Notes: generated by a model not told the origin, from the letters alone. 64,000 bases of DNA from Pseudomonas fluorescens (GCF_001902145.1 NZ_MRST01000025.1:62001-126000); one strand, 5' to 3'; counted from the stretch's first letter, positions 1 through 8,645 are shown. Made by a program: numbers and translations.

Positions 1-1
1 G

Positions 2-1099
2 CGCCTGGGCGTGGCCATCGCACCGGGTTACACGGTGTCCAAGTTGCTCTGGACCCGCGAGCAACACCCGGACGTCTTTGCGCGCATTGCCCATATCCTG
101 CTGCCCCACGACTACCTCAACTATTGGCTCACCGGCCGCGCCTGCGCCGAGTATGGCGATGCGTCGGGTACCGGTTACTTCAACGTGCGCAGCCGCACCT
201 GGGATGTGGCGTTGCTCCAGCACATCGACCCCAGCGGCCGCCTGCAAGCCGCTTTGCCAACACTGATCGAAGCGGACCAAGCGGTGGGCACTATCCTGCC
301 GGCCATTGCCGAGCGGCTGGGGATCAACCCCAACGCGGTGGTGTCCAGTGGCGGCGGCGACAATATGATGGGCGCCATTGGCACCGGCAATATCGCCCCC
401 GGCGTGATCACCATGAGCCTGGGCTCGTCGGGCACCGTGTATGCCTTTGCCGACCAGCCAAACGTCAGCCCCCAGGCCTCGGTGGCGACCTTCTGCTCCT
501 CCAGCGGCGGTTGGCTGCCGCTGATCTGCACCATGAACCTGACCAATGCCACCGGGGTGATCCGCGAGCTGTTCGAACTGGACCTCGACGCCTTCAACAC
601 CCTGGTCGAACAGGCGCCGATCGGAGCCGATGGGGTGTGCATGCTACCGTTCCTCAACGGCGAACGTGTGCCCGCCCTGCCCCACGCCACCGGCAGCCTG
701 CAGGGCCTGACCATGACCAACCTGACCCGCGCCAATCTGTGCCGCGCGGTGGTCGAAGGCACCACCTTCGGCCTGCGTTATGGCCTCGACCTGCTGCGCC
801 AGACCGGCCTGCAAAGCCAGAGCATCCGCCTGATCGGCGGCGGCTCGAAAAGCCCGCTGTGGCGGCAAATGGTCGCCGATATCATGCACACCGAAGTGGT
901 GTGTACCGAACAGAGCGAGGCTGCCGCCCTGGGCGCAGCGATCCAGGCGGCGTGGTGCCAGAGCGGCGAACCGCTGGCCAGCCTGTGCGACAAATGCGTA
1001 AGCATCGACCCGGCCAGCCGCACCTTACCCGTGGCTGCCAATGTCAGCGCCTATCAACAGGCGTATCAGCGTTATCAACAGCACGTGGCAACCCTTTAA
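2..1099 (+). CDS. mtlY: xylulokinase, 5'-truncated by the window edge
   Basis: FGGY-family carbohydrate kinase, expected to phosphorylate D-xylulose, the product of arabitol oxidation. The window opens inside the gene, so the N-terminal ATP-fold start is missing; about 365 residues remain of a family size near 490-500. Visible family motifs are GGGGDN, the phosphate-binding stretch TMSLGSSGTVY and the C-terminal GGGSKSPLWRQM. The TAA stop lies 12 nt before a fructokinase start, so the two form one transcription unit. In Pseudomonas the mannitol/arabitol operon ends with mtlD, mtlY and mtlZ, and this matches its tail. The gene symbol rests on that order, because the transporter and dehydrogenase genes are outside the window. 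Confidence 0.88.
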   Translation, partial: RLGVAIAPGYTVSKLLWTREQHPDVFARIAHILLPHDYLNYWLTGRACAEYGDASGTGYFNVRSRTWDVALLQHIDPSGRLQAALPTLIEADQAVGTILPAIAERLGINPNAVVSSGGGDNMMGAIGTGNIAPGVITMSLGSSGTVYAFADQPNVSPQASVATFCSSSGGWLPLICTMNLTNATGVIRELFELDLDAFNTLVEQAPIGADGVCMLPFLNGERVPALPHATGSLQGLTMTNLTRANLCRAVVEGTTFGLRYGLDLLRQTGLQSQSIRLIGGGSKSPLWRQMVADIMHTEVVCTEQSEAAALGAAIQAAWCQSGEPLASLCDKCVSIDPASRTLPVAANVSAYQQAYQRYQQHVATL

Positions 1100-1111
1100 G
1101 AGCGAGCAACT

Positions 1112-2050
1112 ATGTATCTGGTGTGTGGTGAAGCGCTGTTCGATTTCTTCAGCGAGGAGGATGCCAGCGGGCAGGCCGCCAAGCTCAATTACAAGGCGAT
1201 TGCCGGTGGCTCGCCGTTCAACGTGGCGGTGGGTTTGCGCCGCCTGGGGATCGAGTCAGGGTTCTTCGCGGGGCTGTCCACCGATTACCTCGGACGGCGC
1301 TTGCAGCAGGTATTGAAAGACGAAGGTATCAGCGAACGCTTTCTGGTTGAGTTCGACGCGCCGACCACCTTGGCGATGGTCGCCGTGGGCGCCAACGGCT
1401 CGCCGCAGTACAGCTTTCGCGGCGAAGGCTGCGCCGACCGGCAATTGCAACTGACGCACCTGCCGCCCCTGGGCGATGAGATTCGCGGGCTGCATGTGGG
1501 CTCGTTTTCGCTGGTGGTACAACCCGTTGGTGACACGCTGCTCAGCCTGGTCAAGCGCGAAAGCGGCAAGCGCCTGATCAGCCTCGACCCCAACGTGCGC
1601 CTTAACCCGCAGCCCGATATCCAGCTGTGGCGTGCGCGGGTCGCGGAGCTGGTGCAACACGCCGACCTGATCAAGGTCAGCGACGAAGACCTGCATCTGC
1701 TCTACCCCGAGCAGTCACCGGAAAGCGTGCTGCAAGGTTGGCTGCAACACCGTTGCCGGCTGGTGTTCCTCACCCGTGGGAGCGATGGCGCGTCAGTGTT
1801 CAGCCGCCAGCATGGCACCTGGTCGCAACCTGCGGTCAAGGTGGTGATGGCCGATACGGTGGGCGCTGGTGATACTTTCCAGGCGGCGCTGATTGCGTGG
1901 CTGACGGAGCAGCAGTTGGATTCGGTTGACGGGCTGCAAAAACTGAGCCGCGAGCAGATCGACGCCATGCTGGGCTTCGCGATTCGGGCTGCCGCACTGA
2001 CCTGCGGCAAGACCGGCCCGGATCTGCCCTATCGTCACCAACTGGCTTGA
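1112..2050 (+). CDS. mtlZ: fructokinase, PfkB family
   Basis: 312 residues, the usual length for a PfkB/ribokinase-type sugar kinase. It begins YLVCGEALFDFF, a form of the family's N-terminal GE motif, and has the sugar-binding AGGSPFNVAVGLRRLG near residue 30 and the catalytic signature DTVGAGDTFQAAL near residue 250 with the catalytic Asp. It should phosphorylate the fructose released by mannitol dehydrogenase, in the cytoplasm. It follows the xylulokinase by 12 nt with a purine-rich GAGCGAGC ribosome site, so co-transcription is very likely. A strong hairpin follows the stop. Assignment as MtlZ is from family plus operon position; another ketohexose kinase substrate is possible. Confidence 0.87.
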   Translation: MYLVCGEALFDFFSEEDASGQAAKLNYKAIAGGSPFNVAVGLRRLGIESGFFAGLSTDYLGRRLQQVLKDEGISERFLVEFDAPTTLAMVAVGANGSPQYSFRGEGCADRQLQLTHLPPLGDEIRGLHVGSFSLVVQPVGDTLLSLVKRESGKRLISLDPNVRLNPQPDIQLWRARVAELVQHADLIKVSDEDLHLLYPEQSPESVLQGWLQHRCRLVFLTRGSDGASVFSRQHGTWSQPAVKVVMADTVGAGDTFQAALIAWLTEQQLDSVDGLQKLSREQIDAMLGFAIRAAALTCGKTGPDLPYRHQLA

Positions 2051-2081
2051 GCTGAGCGGCCAAAAACTCAAAGTGCCATCA

Positions 2082-2108
2082 CGCAGGCCACGTATTCTGT
2101 GGCCTGCG
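2082..2108 (+). terminator. hairpin after mtlYZ
   Basis: Perfect 10-bp inverted repeat, CGCAGGCCAC at 2082-2091 and GTGGCCTGCG at 2099-2108, with a 7-nt loop, starting 31 bp after the mtlZ stop. No U-tract follows directly, so this is a terminator-like or mRNA 3'-stabilising hairpin, not a textbook intrinsic terminator. Confidence 0.5.
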
Positions 2109-2194
2109 CGCCATGCATAAAAAATTGCGCTACTGGAAAACTGTGCTAAACCCAAAAACAGGAGCAGTTACTACAACAAAAACAGGACAGATCA

Positions 2195-4786
2195 ATGCCA
2201 AAGACCACAGGTTTATCAACCCGTGCCGTTTTAGCTGTCGGCTTCCTTTCACTGCAGTACATGACCCCTCAGCCCGCTCACGCCGCCTGCGTTCTCACCC
2301 CGGGAACCGGGAACGATAGCTATACGTGCGAAAACGGCAGCAGCCTCAGCCTGACCGATAATTCCGGGGATAACGACCTGACGGTCTCCACAGGCGGCAC
2401 CATCGATGGCAACGTTACCTTTGGTCCTGGAATGGACAGGGTGGACATCCGCGACGGCCTGATTACCGGCGTGGTGCAACAAGGCGCCGGTGTCGATGAC
2501 TTCGTCATGAAGGGCGGACAGATCCAGGCCCTGTTCCAAGGCGATGGCCTCGACACCTTCAGAATGGAGAACGGCAGAATCGTCGGGGCTTTTGAGGACG
2601 GCGATGTGGCCTACCAGAGCGGTGGCACTATCGGTCGGGTCAATATGAAGCTGGATAAAAACTTCTATGAAATGACCGGGGGGACCATTGAAGGCAACCT
2701 GGTCACCGGCTTTGATGTCGACACGATCCGCATATTAAACGGCTTCATCGGTGGCAATATCAGCACCAGTGGCGGCGACGACAGCATCACCGTCGGTGGC
2801 GGCGTGATCGATGGCGAGATTCGCGCCAGCGTCGGCAACGATACGTTCGAATGGCTGGGTGGCCGGATCAACTCCTCGGTCTTGATGGGTGATGGCGACG
2901 ACATCGCCCGGCTGAAAGGCTTGAGTGAAAGCCAACTGGCCCCCACGCCCTCTCTCGATGGCGGCCTGGGCAACGATCACCTGACCTTCGACAACACCAC
3001 TTCCGGCACCGCCGCCCGCTATCTGGGCTGGGAAACGATCGACCTCACTAACACCTCGCGCCTGGACCTGACCGGGGATTTGTTCCTCGGTGACAGTGGC
3101 AGCAACACGGGTAAGGTCAATATCGACGGCAGCAGTACCTTGGCTGTGACCCAAGGCGGTATCCGCCCCTACACCGCCGGGCAACTGGCGACGCTCAATA
3201 ACGCCGGCACTATCGACATGACCACTGACAACAGCGCGACCAGCGTGCTGACGGTGCATGGCAACTACGTGGGCAACAACGGCCAGTTGCATCTGCAAAC
3301 CGTACTTGGCGACGACAACTCCGCCACCGACAAGCTGGTGGTATCCGACGGCAGCATCAGTGGCCACACGCAACTGGGCGTCAGCAACCTCGGCGGTGTC
3401 GGTGGGCTGACTCAAAATAATGGGATCGAAGTAGTTCAGGCACTCAACGGTGCCGTCAGCAGCATCGATGCGTTTGCCTTGAACGGCCAGGTCTCTGCCG
3501 GGGCCTATCAGTACATGCTGTTCAAGGGCGGCGTCACCGCGGGTACGGAAAACAACTGGTACTTGCGCTCCTCGGTGGTGGCCGTGCAACCGCCGGCCGT
3601 TCCGTCGCCGCCGCCGCCCGTTGTACCGCCGGTTGTGGTGCCGCCAATTCCAGTCACTCCACTTCCGGTAGACCCCGACGAGCCGCCGACCGAGCCGCCC
3701 ACCGCACAGCCGGTGGCACCGATCGAGCCGCCCGCGCCACCGCCTAGCCAAGTCGCCGCAGTCACTTCACCGCAATCGGCGGCCAGCAACCCTGTGCTTC
3801 CGAGCGCCGTGGCAGGTGCTGCGCCTATTGCGCTGTATCGCCTGGAGGTACCGGTCTATTCAGTGGACATCCCCGCTGCGCAGGTCATGACGCTGCAAGC
3901 CCTCGGTACCTTCCATGAACGCCAGGGCGAGCAAAGCCTGCTGACCGAAACCGGTGCGGTGCCGGCAGGTTGGGCGCGCGCCTATGGCAGTGACTTCAAC
4001 AAAAGTTGGTCGGGCACGGTAACGCCGAGTTTTGACGGCACGTCCAAGGGCTACCAGGTCGGGCATGACCTCTATGCCAGCGAAACCAGCGGCGGGCAGA
4101 CCCAACGCTTTGGCCTGTTTATCGGCCAGAGTCGCCTGCGCGGTGACGTACAAGGGTTTGCGCTGGGGTGGCAAAACCATCGCTCCGGGCGGGTCAAACT
4201 CGACGGCGACAACTTCGGCGCCTACTGGACCCTCACCGATCCGACCGGCTGGTACGTCGACCTGGTCGCCATGGGCACTCGCCTGGACGGTGACAACAAG
4301 TCCGACCGAGGGGTGAAGATGGACATCGAGGGCCACGCTGTAGCGTTATCCGCCGAGGCTGGCTACCCGCTCAAACTGTCCGAACATTGGGTGGTGGAGC
4401 CACAGGCCCAGGTGATCGGCCAGAAAATCGACTTGGATAGCCAGCACGATGGCATCTCCAAGGTCTCTTTTGATTCCCAGGAGTATTGGACCGGCCGCCT
4501 CGGCGCACGCCTCAAGGGCCGCTATCTGGTCAGCAATATGCCAGTAGAGCCGTATCTGCGGGCCAATGTCTGGCACACTTTCGGCGGTAGCGACACGGTG
4601 ACGTTCGACGAGGTGGACCGGATCAAGAGCGATCACAAGTCCTCCACGGCCGATGTCGGCGTCGGCGTCGTGGCTCAATTGTCATCCGCGTTCAGCGTTT
4701 ATCTGGAGGGGAGCTACGGAAAGCAGCTCGATAGCAATAAATCTGAGGGTGGCAGCGGCACGGTCGGCATGAGGGTGAAATGGTAA
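2195..4786 (+). CDS. autotransporter with beta-helical repeat passenger
   Basis: 863-residue type Va secretion protein. A signal peptide ends near APAHAA-like QPAHAA (residues 1-32). The passenger opens with about nine short repeats of roughly 20 residues (about residues 60-255), each shaped G-x-I-x-G ... G-x-D-x-F-x-M/L, for example GQIQALFQGDGLDTFRMEN; this predicts a regular beta-helix. A proline-rich linker (about 465-525, PPP/VPP runs) precedes a C-terminal beta-barrel of about 270 residues that begins near WARAYGSDFNKSW and ends in GTVGMRVKW, the expected aromatic last residue. The start is the ATG preceding the signal peptide, with AGGACAG upstream. It is monocistronic, between two hairpins. 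No protease or lipase catalytic motif is visible, so an adhesin or surface-structure role is inferred. Confidence 0.85.
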   Translation: MPKTTGLSTRAVLAVGFLSLQYMTPQPAHAACVLTPGTGNDSYTCENGSSLSLTDNSGDNDLTVSTGGTIDGNVTFGPGMDRVDIRDGLITGVVQQGAGVDDFVMKGGQIQALFQGDGLDTFRMENGRIVGAFEDGDVAYQSGGTIGRVNMKLDKNFYEMTGGTIEGNLVTGFDVDTIRILNGFIGGNISTSGGDDSITVGGGVIDGEIRASVGNDTFEWLGGRINSSVLMGDGDDIARLKGLSESQLAPTPSLDGGLGNDHLTFDNTTSGTAARYLGWETIDLTNTSRLDLTGDLFLGDSGSNTGKVNIDGSSTLAVTQGGIRPYTAGQLATLNNAGTIDMTTDNSATSVLTVHGNYVGNNGQLHLQTVLGDDNSATDKLVVSDGSISGHTQLGVSNLGGVGGLTQNNGIEVVQALNGAVSSIDAFALNGQVSAGAYQYMLFKGGVTAGTENNWYLRSSVVAVQPPAVPSPPPPVVPPVVVPPIPVTPLPVDPDEPPTEPPTAQPVAPIEPPAPPPSQVAAVTSPQSAASNPVLPSAVAGAAPIALYRLEVPVYSVDIPAAQVMTLQALGTFHERQGEQSLLTETGAVPAGWARAYGSDFNKSWSGTVTPSFDGTSKGYQVGHDLYASETSGGQTQRFGLFIGQSRLRGDVQGFALGWQNHRSGRVKLDGDNFGAYWTLTDPTGWYVDLVAMGTRLDGDNKSDRGVKMDIEGHAVALSAEAGYPLKLSEHWVVEPQAQVIGQKIDLDSQHDGISKVSFDSQEYWTGRLGARLKGRYLVSNMPVEPYLRANVWHTFGGSDTVTFDEVDRIKSDHKSSTADVGVGVVAQLSSAFSVYLEGSYGKQLDSNKSEGGSGTVGMRVKW

Positions 4787-4811
4787 ACCTGCTGGCCGTC
4801 GCAGACAGCAT

Positions 4812-4835
4812 TGGGCCTGGTCAATACCAGGCCCA
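4812..4835. terminator. bidirectional hairpin between convergent genes
   Basis: Perfect 10-bp stem TGGGCCTGGT / ACCAGGCCCA with a CAAT tetraloop, between the autotransporter stop (4786) and the convergent DUF1652 stop (4863). The U-tract is weak on both sides; position suggests a shared terminator. Confidence 0.6.
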
Positions 4836-4862
4836 CAGGGTCACTCATACTCAAGCGATCAA

Positions 4863-5132
4863 CTAGTGATAACCGCGCCCGCCTGCTCGTTGCAGCACCG
4901 GTGCGTGGTTATGCTTGAGATCTTCACGCAACTCGGTGATCAGGTTGCAAATGGCTCGACTGCTGTCGAGTGTGTCAGCGTTTATACCTTTGACTACCAA
5001 ATCCACCCGGTCGCGATCGCGATCGTCGTAGACCTTGATCGTCAACGAGGCATCTTCGGCTTTGGTGCATTCGCACCGTTTAGGCAGGAAACTGCCTTCA
5101 ATAATGCTGCGAAGCTCTAGTTCTGAAAGCAT
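4863..5132 (-). CDS. DUF1652 family small protein
   Basis: 89 residues beginning MLSELELRSIIEGSFLP, the conserved opening of the Pseudomonas DUF1652 family; function unknown. An upstream in-frame ATG at 5162 exists, but a near-perfect ribosome site AAGGAGAGG lies 7 nt before the ATG at 5132, so the shorter form is chosen. The protein is soluble, has no signal peptide and has one Cys pair (RCEC) near residue 20. It converges on the autotransporter gene and diverges from the ParD-like/map operon across a long intergenic region. Confidence 0.8.
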   Translation of the reverse strand: MLSELELRSIIEGSFLPKRCECTKAEDASLTIKVYDDRDRDRVDLVVKGINADTLDSSRAICNLITELREDLKHNHAPVLQRAGGRGYH

Positions 5133-5500
5133 GGCTAACCTCTCCTTTTTTGAGACTGCCAACAGTTATATGTATCCGACAGGCACTTGCCTGCCACGTC
5201 TTGCCAACCCTGGAAGACGCTTTCAATCAATAAGCCTACTCGGCAAAAACTGCCGTGGTTGTAACCATTCCTCATAAGCAAACCGCTTGCTCATATTAAA
5301 CAAAGCCAGCTTCCTGGCATCATCGTCGAACCGCAGCGATTAAACGTTTAACCCGCGGCATCGAGCCAAGCGCTTCTGTGAAAAGCTTTTTTCGGCAACA
5401 TATCGCAAACAATCAACCCGTCACCGTTGAGCCGAAGGAGATTTGCGATCAATATACGAAACATATACGATTCGTATATCAAATAAACACAGTGAACCTC
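5133..5500. other. 368-bp intergenic region, two divergent promoters expected
   Basis: Holds the upstream regions of the DUF1652 gene and the ParD-like/map operon. I can see a CGTCTT/AAGACG hairpin (5197-5219), the 12-bp palindrome TTAAACGTTTAA at 5340-5351, and a three-half-site operator at 5452-5479 (separate entry). I find no convincing small gene in it. Confidence 0.5.
5452..5479. promoter_or_regulatory. operator-like three-half-site repeat before the ParD-like gene
   Basis: The octamer ATATACGA occurs directly at 5452-5459 and 5463-5470, 11 bp apart. Its perfect reverse complement TCGTATAT lies at 5472-5479 with a 1-bp spacer, giving a 17-bp dyad. It ends 21 bp before the ATG of the ParD-like gene, a classic position for autorepression by a ribbon-helix-helix protein. 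Function is inferred. Confidence 0.6.
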
Positions 5501-5701
5501 ATGGGCATCGTCAAGATCACCGATCAGCTGCACGAACAACTACGCCTGGCCAGCGCCGCCATGGACCGTTCCATCAACGCCCAGGCCGAGTTCTGGATCA
5601 AGATCGGCCTGCTCGCCGAACTCAACCCGCACCTGCCCTACAACGAGCTGATCAACAAGCTGTTGCTGGACAAACCCGACCTGATCCGGGGGCGCAGCTG
5701 A
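5501..5701 (+). CDS. ParD-like ribbon-helix-helix family protein
   Basis: 66 residues starting MGIVKITDQLHEQLRLAS, with the core RSINAQAEFWIKIGLLAE. This is the ParD_like family, named for similarity to type II antitoxins. The ATG at 5501 has only a weak ribosome site; longer in-frame starts (5378 ATG, 5492 GTG) exist, but known family members begin at MGIVKI. Its TGA overlaps the ATG of the methionine aminopeptidase by one base (TGATG), so the two are translationally coupled. A dyad with three ATATACGA half-sites lies just upstream and may be its own operator. No ParE-type toxin follows, so an antitoxin role is doubtful; a regulator of the coupled peptidase is an alternative. Confidence 0.75.
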   Translation: MGIVKITDQLHEQLRLASAAMDRSINAQAEFWIKIGLLAELNPHLPYNELINKLLLDKPDLIRGRS

Positions 5702-6456
5702 TGATCAAGACTCCCGCACAGTTGGCCGTAATGCGTGAAGCCGGGCGCCTGTTGGCGCAAGTCTTCGACATGCTCGACGGTTTCGTCGCCGCAGGCCGCT
5801 CTACCCTGGAGCTGGATAGCGCCGTCGAAGCCTTCATCCGCAATGACCTCAAGGCACGCCCTGCCAGCCTGGGGCAATACGACTACCCCTTCTGCATCAA
5901 CACTTCGATCAACGAAGTGGTGTGCCACGGCATGCCCAGCGCCCAGCAAATCCTCAAGGACGGCGACATCATCAACATCGACATCACCCTGGAAAAAGGC
6001 GGCTTCATTGCCGATTCCAGCAAGATGTACGTGATCGGCAACGTGACGCCCAAGGCCAGGCGCCTGGTGGACATGACCTTCGAGGCGATGTGGGCCGGTA
6101 TCCGCCAGGTCAGGCCTGGGGCGCGCCTGGGCGATATCGGCCATGCTATCCAGAGCCATGCGCAAGCCAACGGCTACAGCGTGGTGCGCGAATACTGCGG
6201 CCACGGCATCGGCCGGCAAATGCACGAAGAACCGCAAATCCTGCACTTCGGCCGGCCTGGCACAGGCCTGGAACTGCGTGAAGGCATGGTGTTTACCATC
6301 GAGCCGATGCTTAACCAGGGCAGCGCCAAAACTCGCAGCCTGAAAGACGGCTGGACGGTGGTCACCAAGGACAACAGCCTCTCGGCGCAATGGGAACATA
6401 CCGTGGCGGTGACGGCGGACGGGTTTGAAGTGTTGACCTTGCAAGCCACTGCTTGA
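5701..6456 (+). CDS. map: type I methionyl aminopeptidase
   Basis: 251-residue pita-bread metalloenzyme that removes N-terminal Met from nascent proteins. All five metal ligands are in place: D94 (NIDITL), D105 (IADSSKMY), H168 (CGHGIG), E201 (FTIEPM) and E232 (QWEHT); the substrate-binding His of VCHGMP is near residue 76. It starts at the ATG overlapping the stop of the ParD-like gene. The canonical housekeeping map normally sits beside rpsB, which is not here, so this is probably a second, specialised copy. In this genus a ParD-like/map pair recurs as a two-gene unit (from memory). Activity is near certain; physiological role is unknown. Confidence 0.9.
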   Translation: MIKTPAQLAVMREAGRLLAQVFDMLDGFVAAGRSTLELDSAVEAFIRNDLKARPASLGQYDYPFCINTSINEVVCHGMPSAQQILKDGDIINIDITLEKGGFIADSSKMYVIGNVTPKARRLVDMTFEAMWAGIRQVRPGARLGDIGHAIQSHAQANGYSVVREYCGHGIGRQMHEEPQILHFGRPGTGLELREGMVFTIEPMLNQGSAKTRSLKDGWTVVTKDNSLSAQWEHTVAVTADGFEVLTLQATA

Positions 6457-6469
6457 GTGGCAGCACGCT

Positions 6470-8056
6470 TTACCACACCTGACCCCGGCGCTTGAGCTCC
6501 AGGCGCCGCACGAACTCCTCCAGCACCAGGCCATACAGGTCGTCCTGCAAGTAGGCATCTTCGATCCCGGCATCCAGGTTGGGGTTGTCGTTGACCTCGA
6601 TCACCACAACCCTGTCGCCGGACTGTTTGAGGTCCACGCCATAAAGCCCATCACCGATCAGGTTGGCGGTTTTCACCGCCAGCTCCACCACCGCCTTGGG
6701 TGCCTCATGGACTGCCAGAGTGCGGCATTCGCCATTGATAGCCTGACCGATGGCCTTGTGGTTGTAGATCTGCCAATGGCCCTTGGACATGAAGTACTGG
6801 CAGGCAAAAATCGGCTTGCGATTGAGCACGCCGATGCGCCAGTCGTAATCGGTGTAGAGGAATTCCTGGGCCAGCAACAGCACCGAGTGCTCGAACAACT
6901 CAGCCGTGGCCTTGAGCAACGCCGCCTGGCTTTCGACCTTGATCACCCCACGGGAGAAACAGCCGTCGGGGATCTTCAACACCAGCGGGAAGCCCAGGCG
7001 TTCGCCGATGCGTTCAAAGTCTTGCGGTCGTTCCTTGTAGAGAATCTCGGTGGCCGGCATGCCCAATTGGTGGCTGTTGAGCAGATCGGTGAGGTATACC
7101 TTGTTGGTACAGCGCAGGATCGATGCGGGGTCGTCCATCACCACCAATCCTTCGCTTTCGGCTTTCTTGGCAAAGCGATAGGTATGGTTGTCGAGGCTGG
7201 TGGTTTCGCGGATCAACAAGGCGTCATATTCGGCCAGACGGGCATAGTCCTTGCGTTCGATCAACTCCACATCAATGCCCAGGCCCTTGCCAACCCGCAC
7301 GAAATTTTCCAGTGCGCTAGGATTGGAGGGCGGTAATTGTTCGTGAGGATCGTGCAGGATCGCCAAGTCATAACGGGCCAGACGGCGCAAGCGTGGCTGA
7401 CGCCAGATCTTGCGACTGAAGTTATCGAGGGCGTGGGCGAATTGATCTTCCTGATCGTCGCGCAACTTGTGCAATACACCACACTTGACCCCGCCGATAT
7501 GCCAGCCGTTATGGTGACGAAATTCAACTAACAAGATCGGACTGGGAAAGGTTTCAAACAACTGCCGAGCCAATTCCTGCAAGAGCTCTATATCCGTTCG
7601 ACCGAAATAAAGTGTCAGAGTAAAGCCTTCGGTACTGCGATAGAGTTGATGGTTCAGGGCTTTTTCCAGGGTTTTATCCAAGTCATCCAGGGCCAACCCA
7701 TACAGGGCTTTTTTGGTCAGCTCGCTGATGGTGCGCACCGAGGGAATCACCTTGTGCCCGCGTGCCTCGGCCAGCAAGGAGCAATAGTACCCGTGCCCCA
7801 GGTACTTGTAGCTGCGGCACAGGTTGATCACCTGGACACGTTTGCCCGTGTCGCTATCCCGCGTGTGCTCCAGGTACTCCTGGGCGGTGACGATGTGTTC
7901 ACAGGGAAAGTAAGAGGCCCAATCTTCCTTGCGTTCGACAATAATGACAACGTGGCTCGAACTTTGGGCCGCAGCAGAAAAATAACCGTTGGATGTTATT
8001 GTCGCCGCAACGGTTTGCTCGGATACTTGACGCCAATGACTTTGTACCGCCGACAT
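6470..8056 (-). CDS. RimK-like ATP-grasp ligase with RLAN N-terminal domain
   Basis: 528 residues. The N-terminal part, through about residue 210, matches the RimK-like ATP-grasp N-terminal (RLAN) domain. The C-terminal half is an ATP-grasp fold with visible nucleotide and Mg sites: FPLVLKIPDGCFSRGVIKV (K and glycine loop), LLAQEFLYTDYDWRIGVL and the metal-binding VVVIEVNDNPNLDAGIEDAY. Such enzymes join an amino acid, often Glu, to a peptide or protein carboxylate through an acyl phosphate. The RimK name reflects S6 glutamylation, but this long RLAN form is a different subfamily whose substrate is unknown to me. It diverges from a GNAT acetyltransferase 94 bp away, suggesting a joint ligase/acetylase pathway. 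Confidence 0.82.
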   Translation of the reverse strand: MSAVQSHWRQVSEQTVAATITSNGYFSAAAQSSSHVVIIVERKEDWASYFPCEHIVTAQEYLEHTRDSDTGKRVQVINLCRSYKYLGHGYYCSLLAEARGHKVIPSVRTISELTKKALYGLALDDLDKTLEKALNHQLYRSTEGFTLTLYFGRTDIELLQELARQLFETFPSPILLVEFRHHNGWHIGGVKCGVLHKLRDDQEDQFAHALDNFSRKIWRQPRLRRLARYDLAILHDPHEQLPPSNPSALENFVRVGKGLGIDVELIERKDYARLAEYDALLIRETTSLDNHTYRFAKKAESEGLVVMDDPASILRCTNKVYLTDLLNSHQLGMPATEILYKERPQDFERIGERLGFPLVLKIPDGCFSRGVIKVESQAALLKATAELFEHSVLLLAQEFLYTDYDWRIGVLNRKPIFACQYFMSKGHWQIYNHKAIGQAINGECRTLAVHEAPKAVVELAVKTANLIGDGLYGVDLKQSGDRVVVIEVNDNPNLDAGIEDAYLQDDLYGLVLEEFVRRLELKRRGQVW

Positions 8057-8150
8057 AATAATTGATCCGCTTTAGAGAACTCGACCTTTTCTATTAAGCA
8101 CGATCATTTAGAGAAGTCCCGTTTCATTACGCAACTTTTACGGCGGTCTT

Positions 8151-8645
8151 ATGGCTCTTTTCTTTCGCGTTGCAACCGTTGACGATATGTCCGACTTGGT
8201 GGCGTTGGAGCAGCAATGTTTCAGCAGCGATCGGCTCTCACCGCGCAGTGTGCGCTGGATGATCCGCCGGGCCAACGGCCAATTGTGGGTGGCGCAACAG
8301 CACGGCCAACTGCTTGGCTACGCGCTGGTGCTGTTTCGGCGCGGTACCCGGTTTGCGCGCTTGTATTCCCTGGCCATTGCTGAACACGCCCGTGGCATTG
8401 GCCTGGGCAACCAGTTGCTGGGGCACATCGAAACCTGCGCCCTGGAGCAAGGTTGCGCCTACCTGCGCCTGGAAGTGCGCACCGACAACCCCGGCGCCCT
8501 CGCCCTGTATGACCGCAACGGCTATCGACGCTTCGCCGTGGTCGAGGATTACTACCAAGACCACACCGCCGCCCTGCGCCTGGAAAAAACCCTGCCCCCG
8601 GTAGGAGCGAGCTTGCTCGCGAAAAATCCCCAGGCGCCGCGTTAA
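8151..8645 (+). CDS. GNAT-family N-acetyltransferase with REP-encoded tail
   Basis: 164 residues with the GNAT acetyl-CoA site near residue 82 (LAIAEHARGIGLGNQLLGHIE, the R/Q-x-x-G-x-G/A loop) and the RLEVRTDNPGALALYDRNGYRR motif typical of RimI-like enzymes. It diverges from the RimK-like ligase, so co-regulation is plausible. The last 15 or so residues (VGASLLAKNPQAPR) are encoded by the first arm of a REPIN; the real fold ends near LRLEKTLPP. Its stop overlaps the convergent sfnG stop by 4 bp. Substrate not predictable from sequence. Confidence 0.83.
   Translation: MALFFRVATVDDMSDLVALEQQCFSSDRLSPRSVRWMIRRANGQLWVAQQHGQLLGYALVLFRRGTRFARLYSLAIAEHARGIGLGNQLLGHIETCALEQGCAYLRLEVRTDNPGALALYDRNGYRRFAVVEDYYQDHTAALRLEKTLPPVGASLLAKNPQAPR

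Noticed and set aside
5378..5500. Longer start for the ParD-like protein
   Set aside because: Would place the dyad operator inside coding sequence, and family members begin at MGIVKI; the possibility is not fully excluded.
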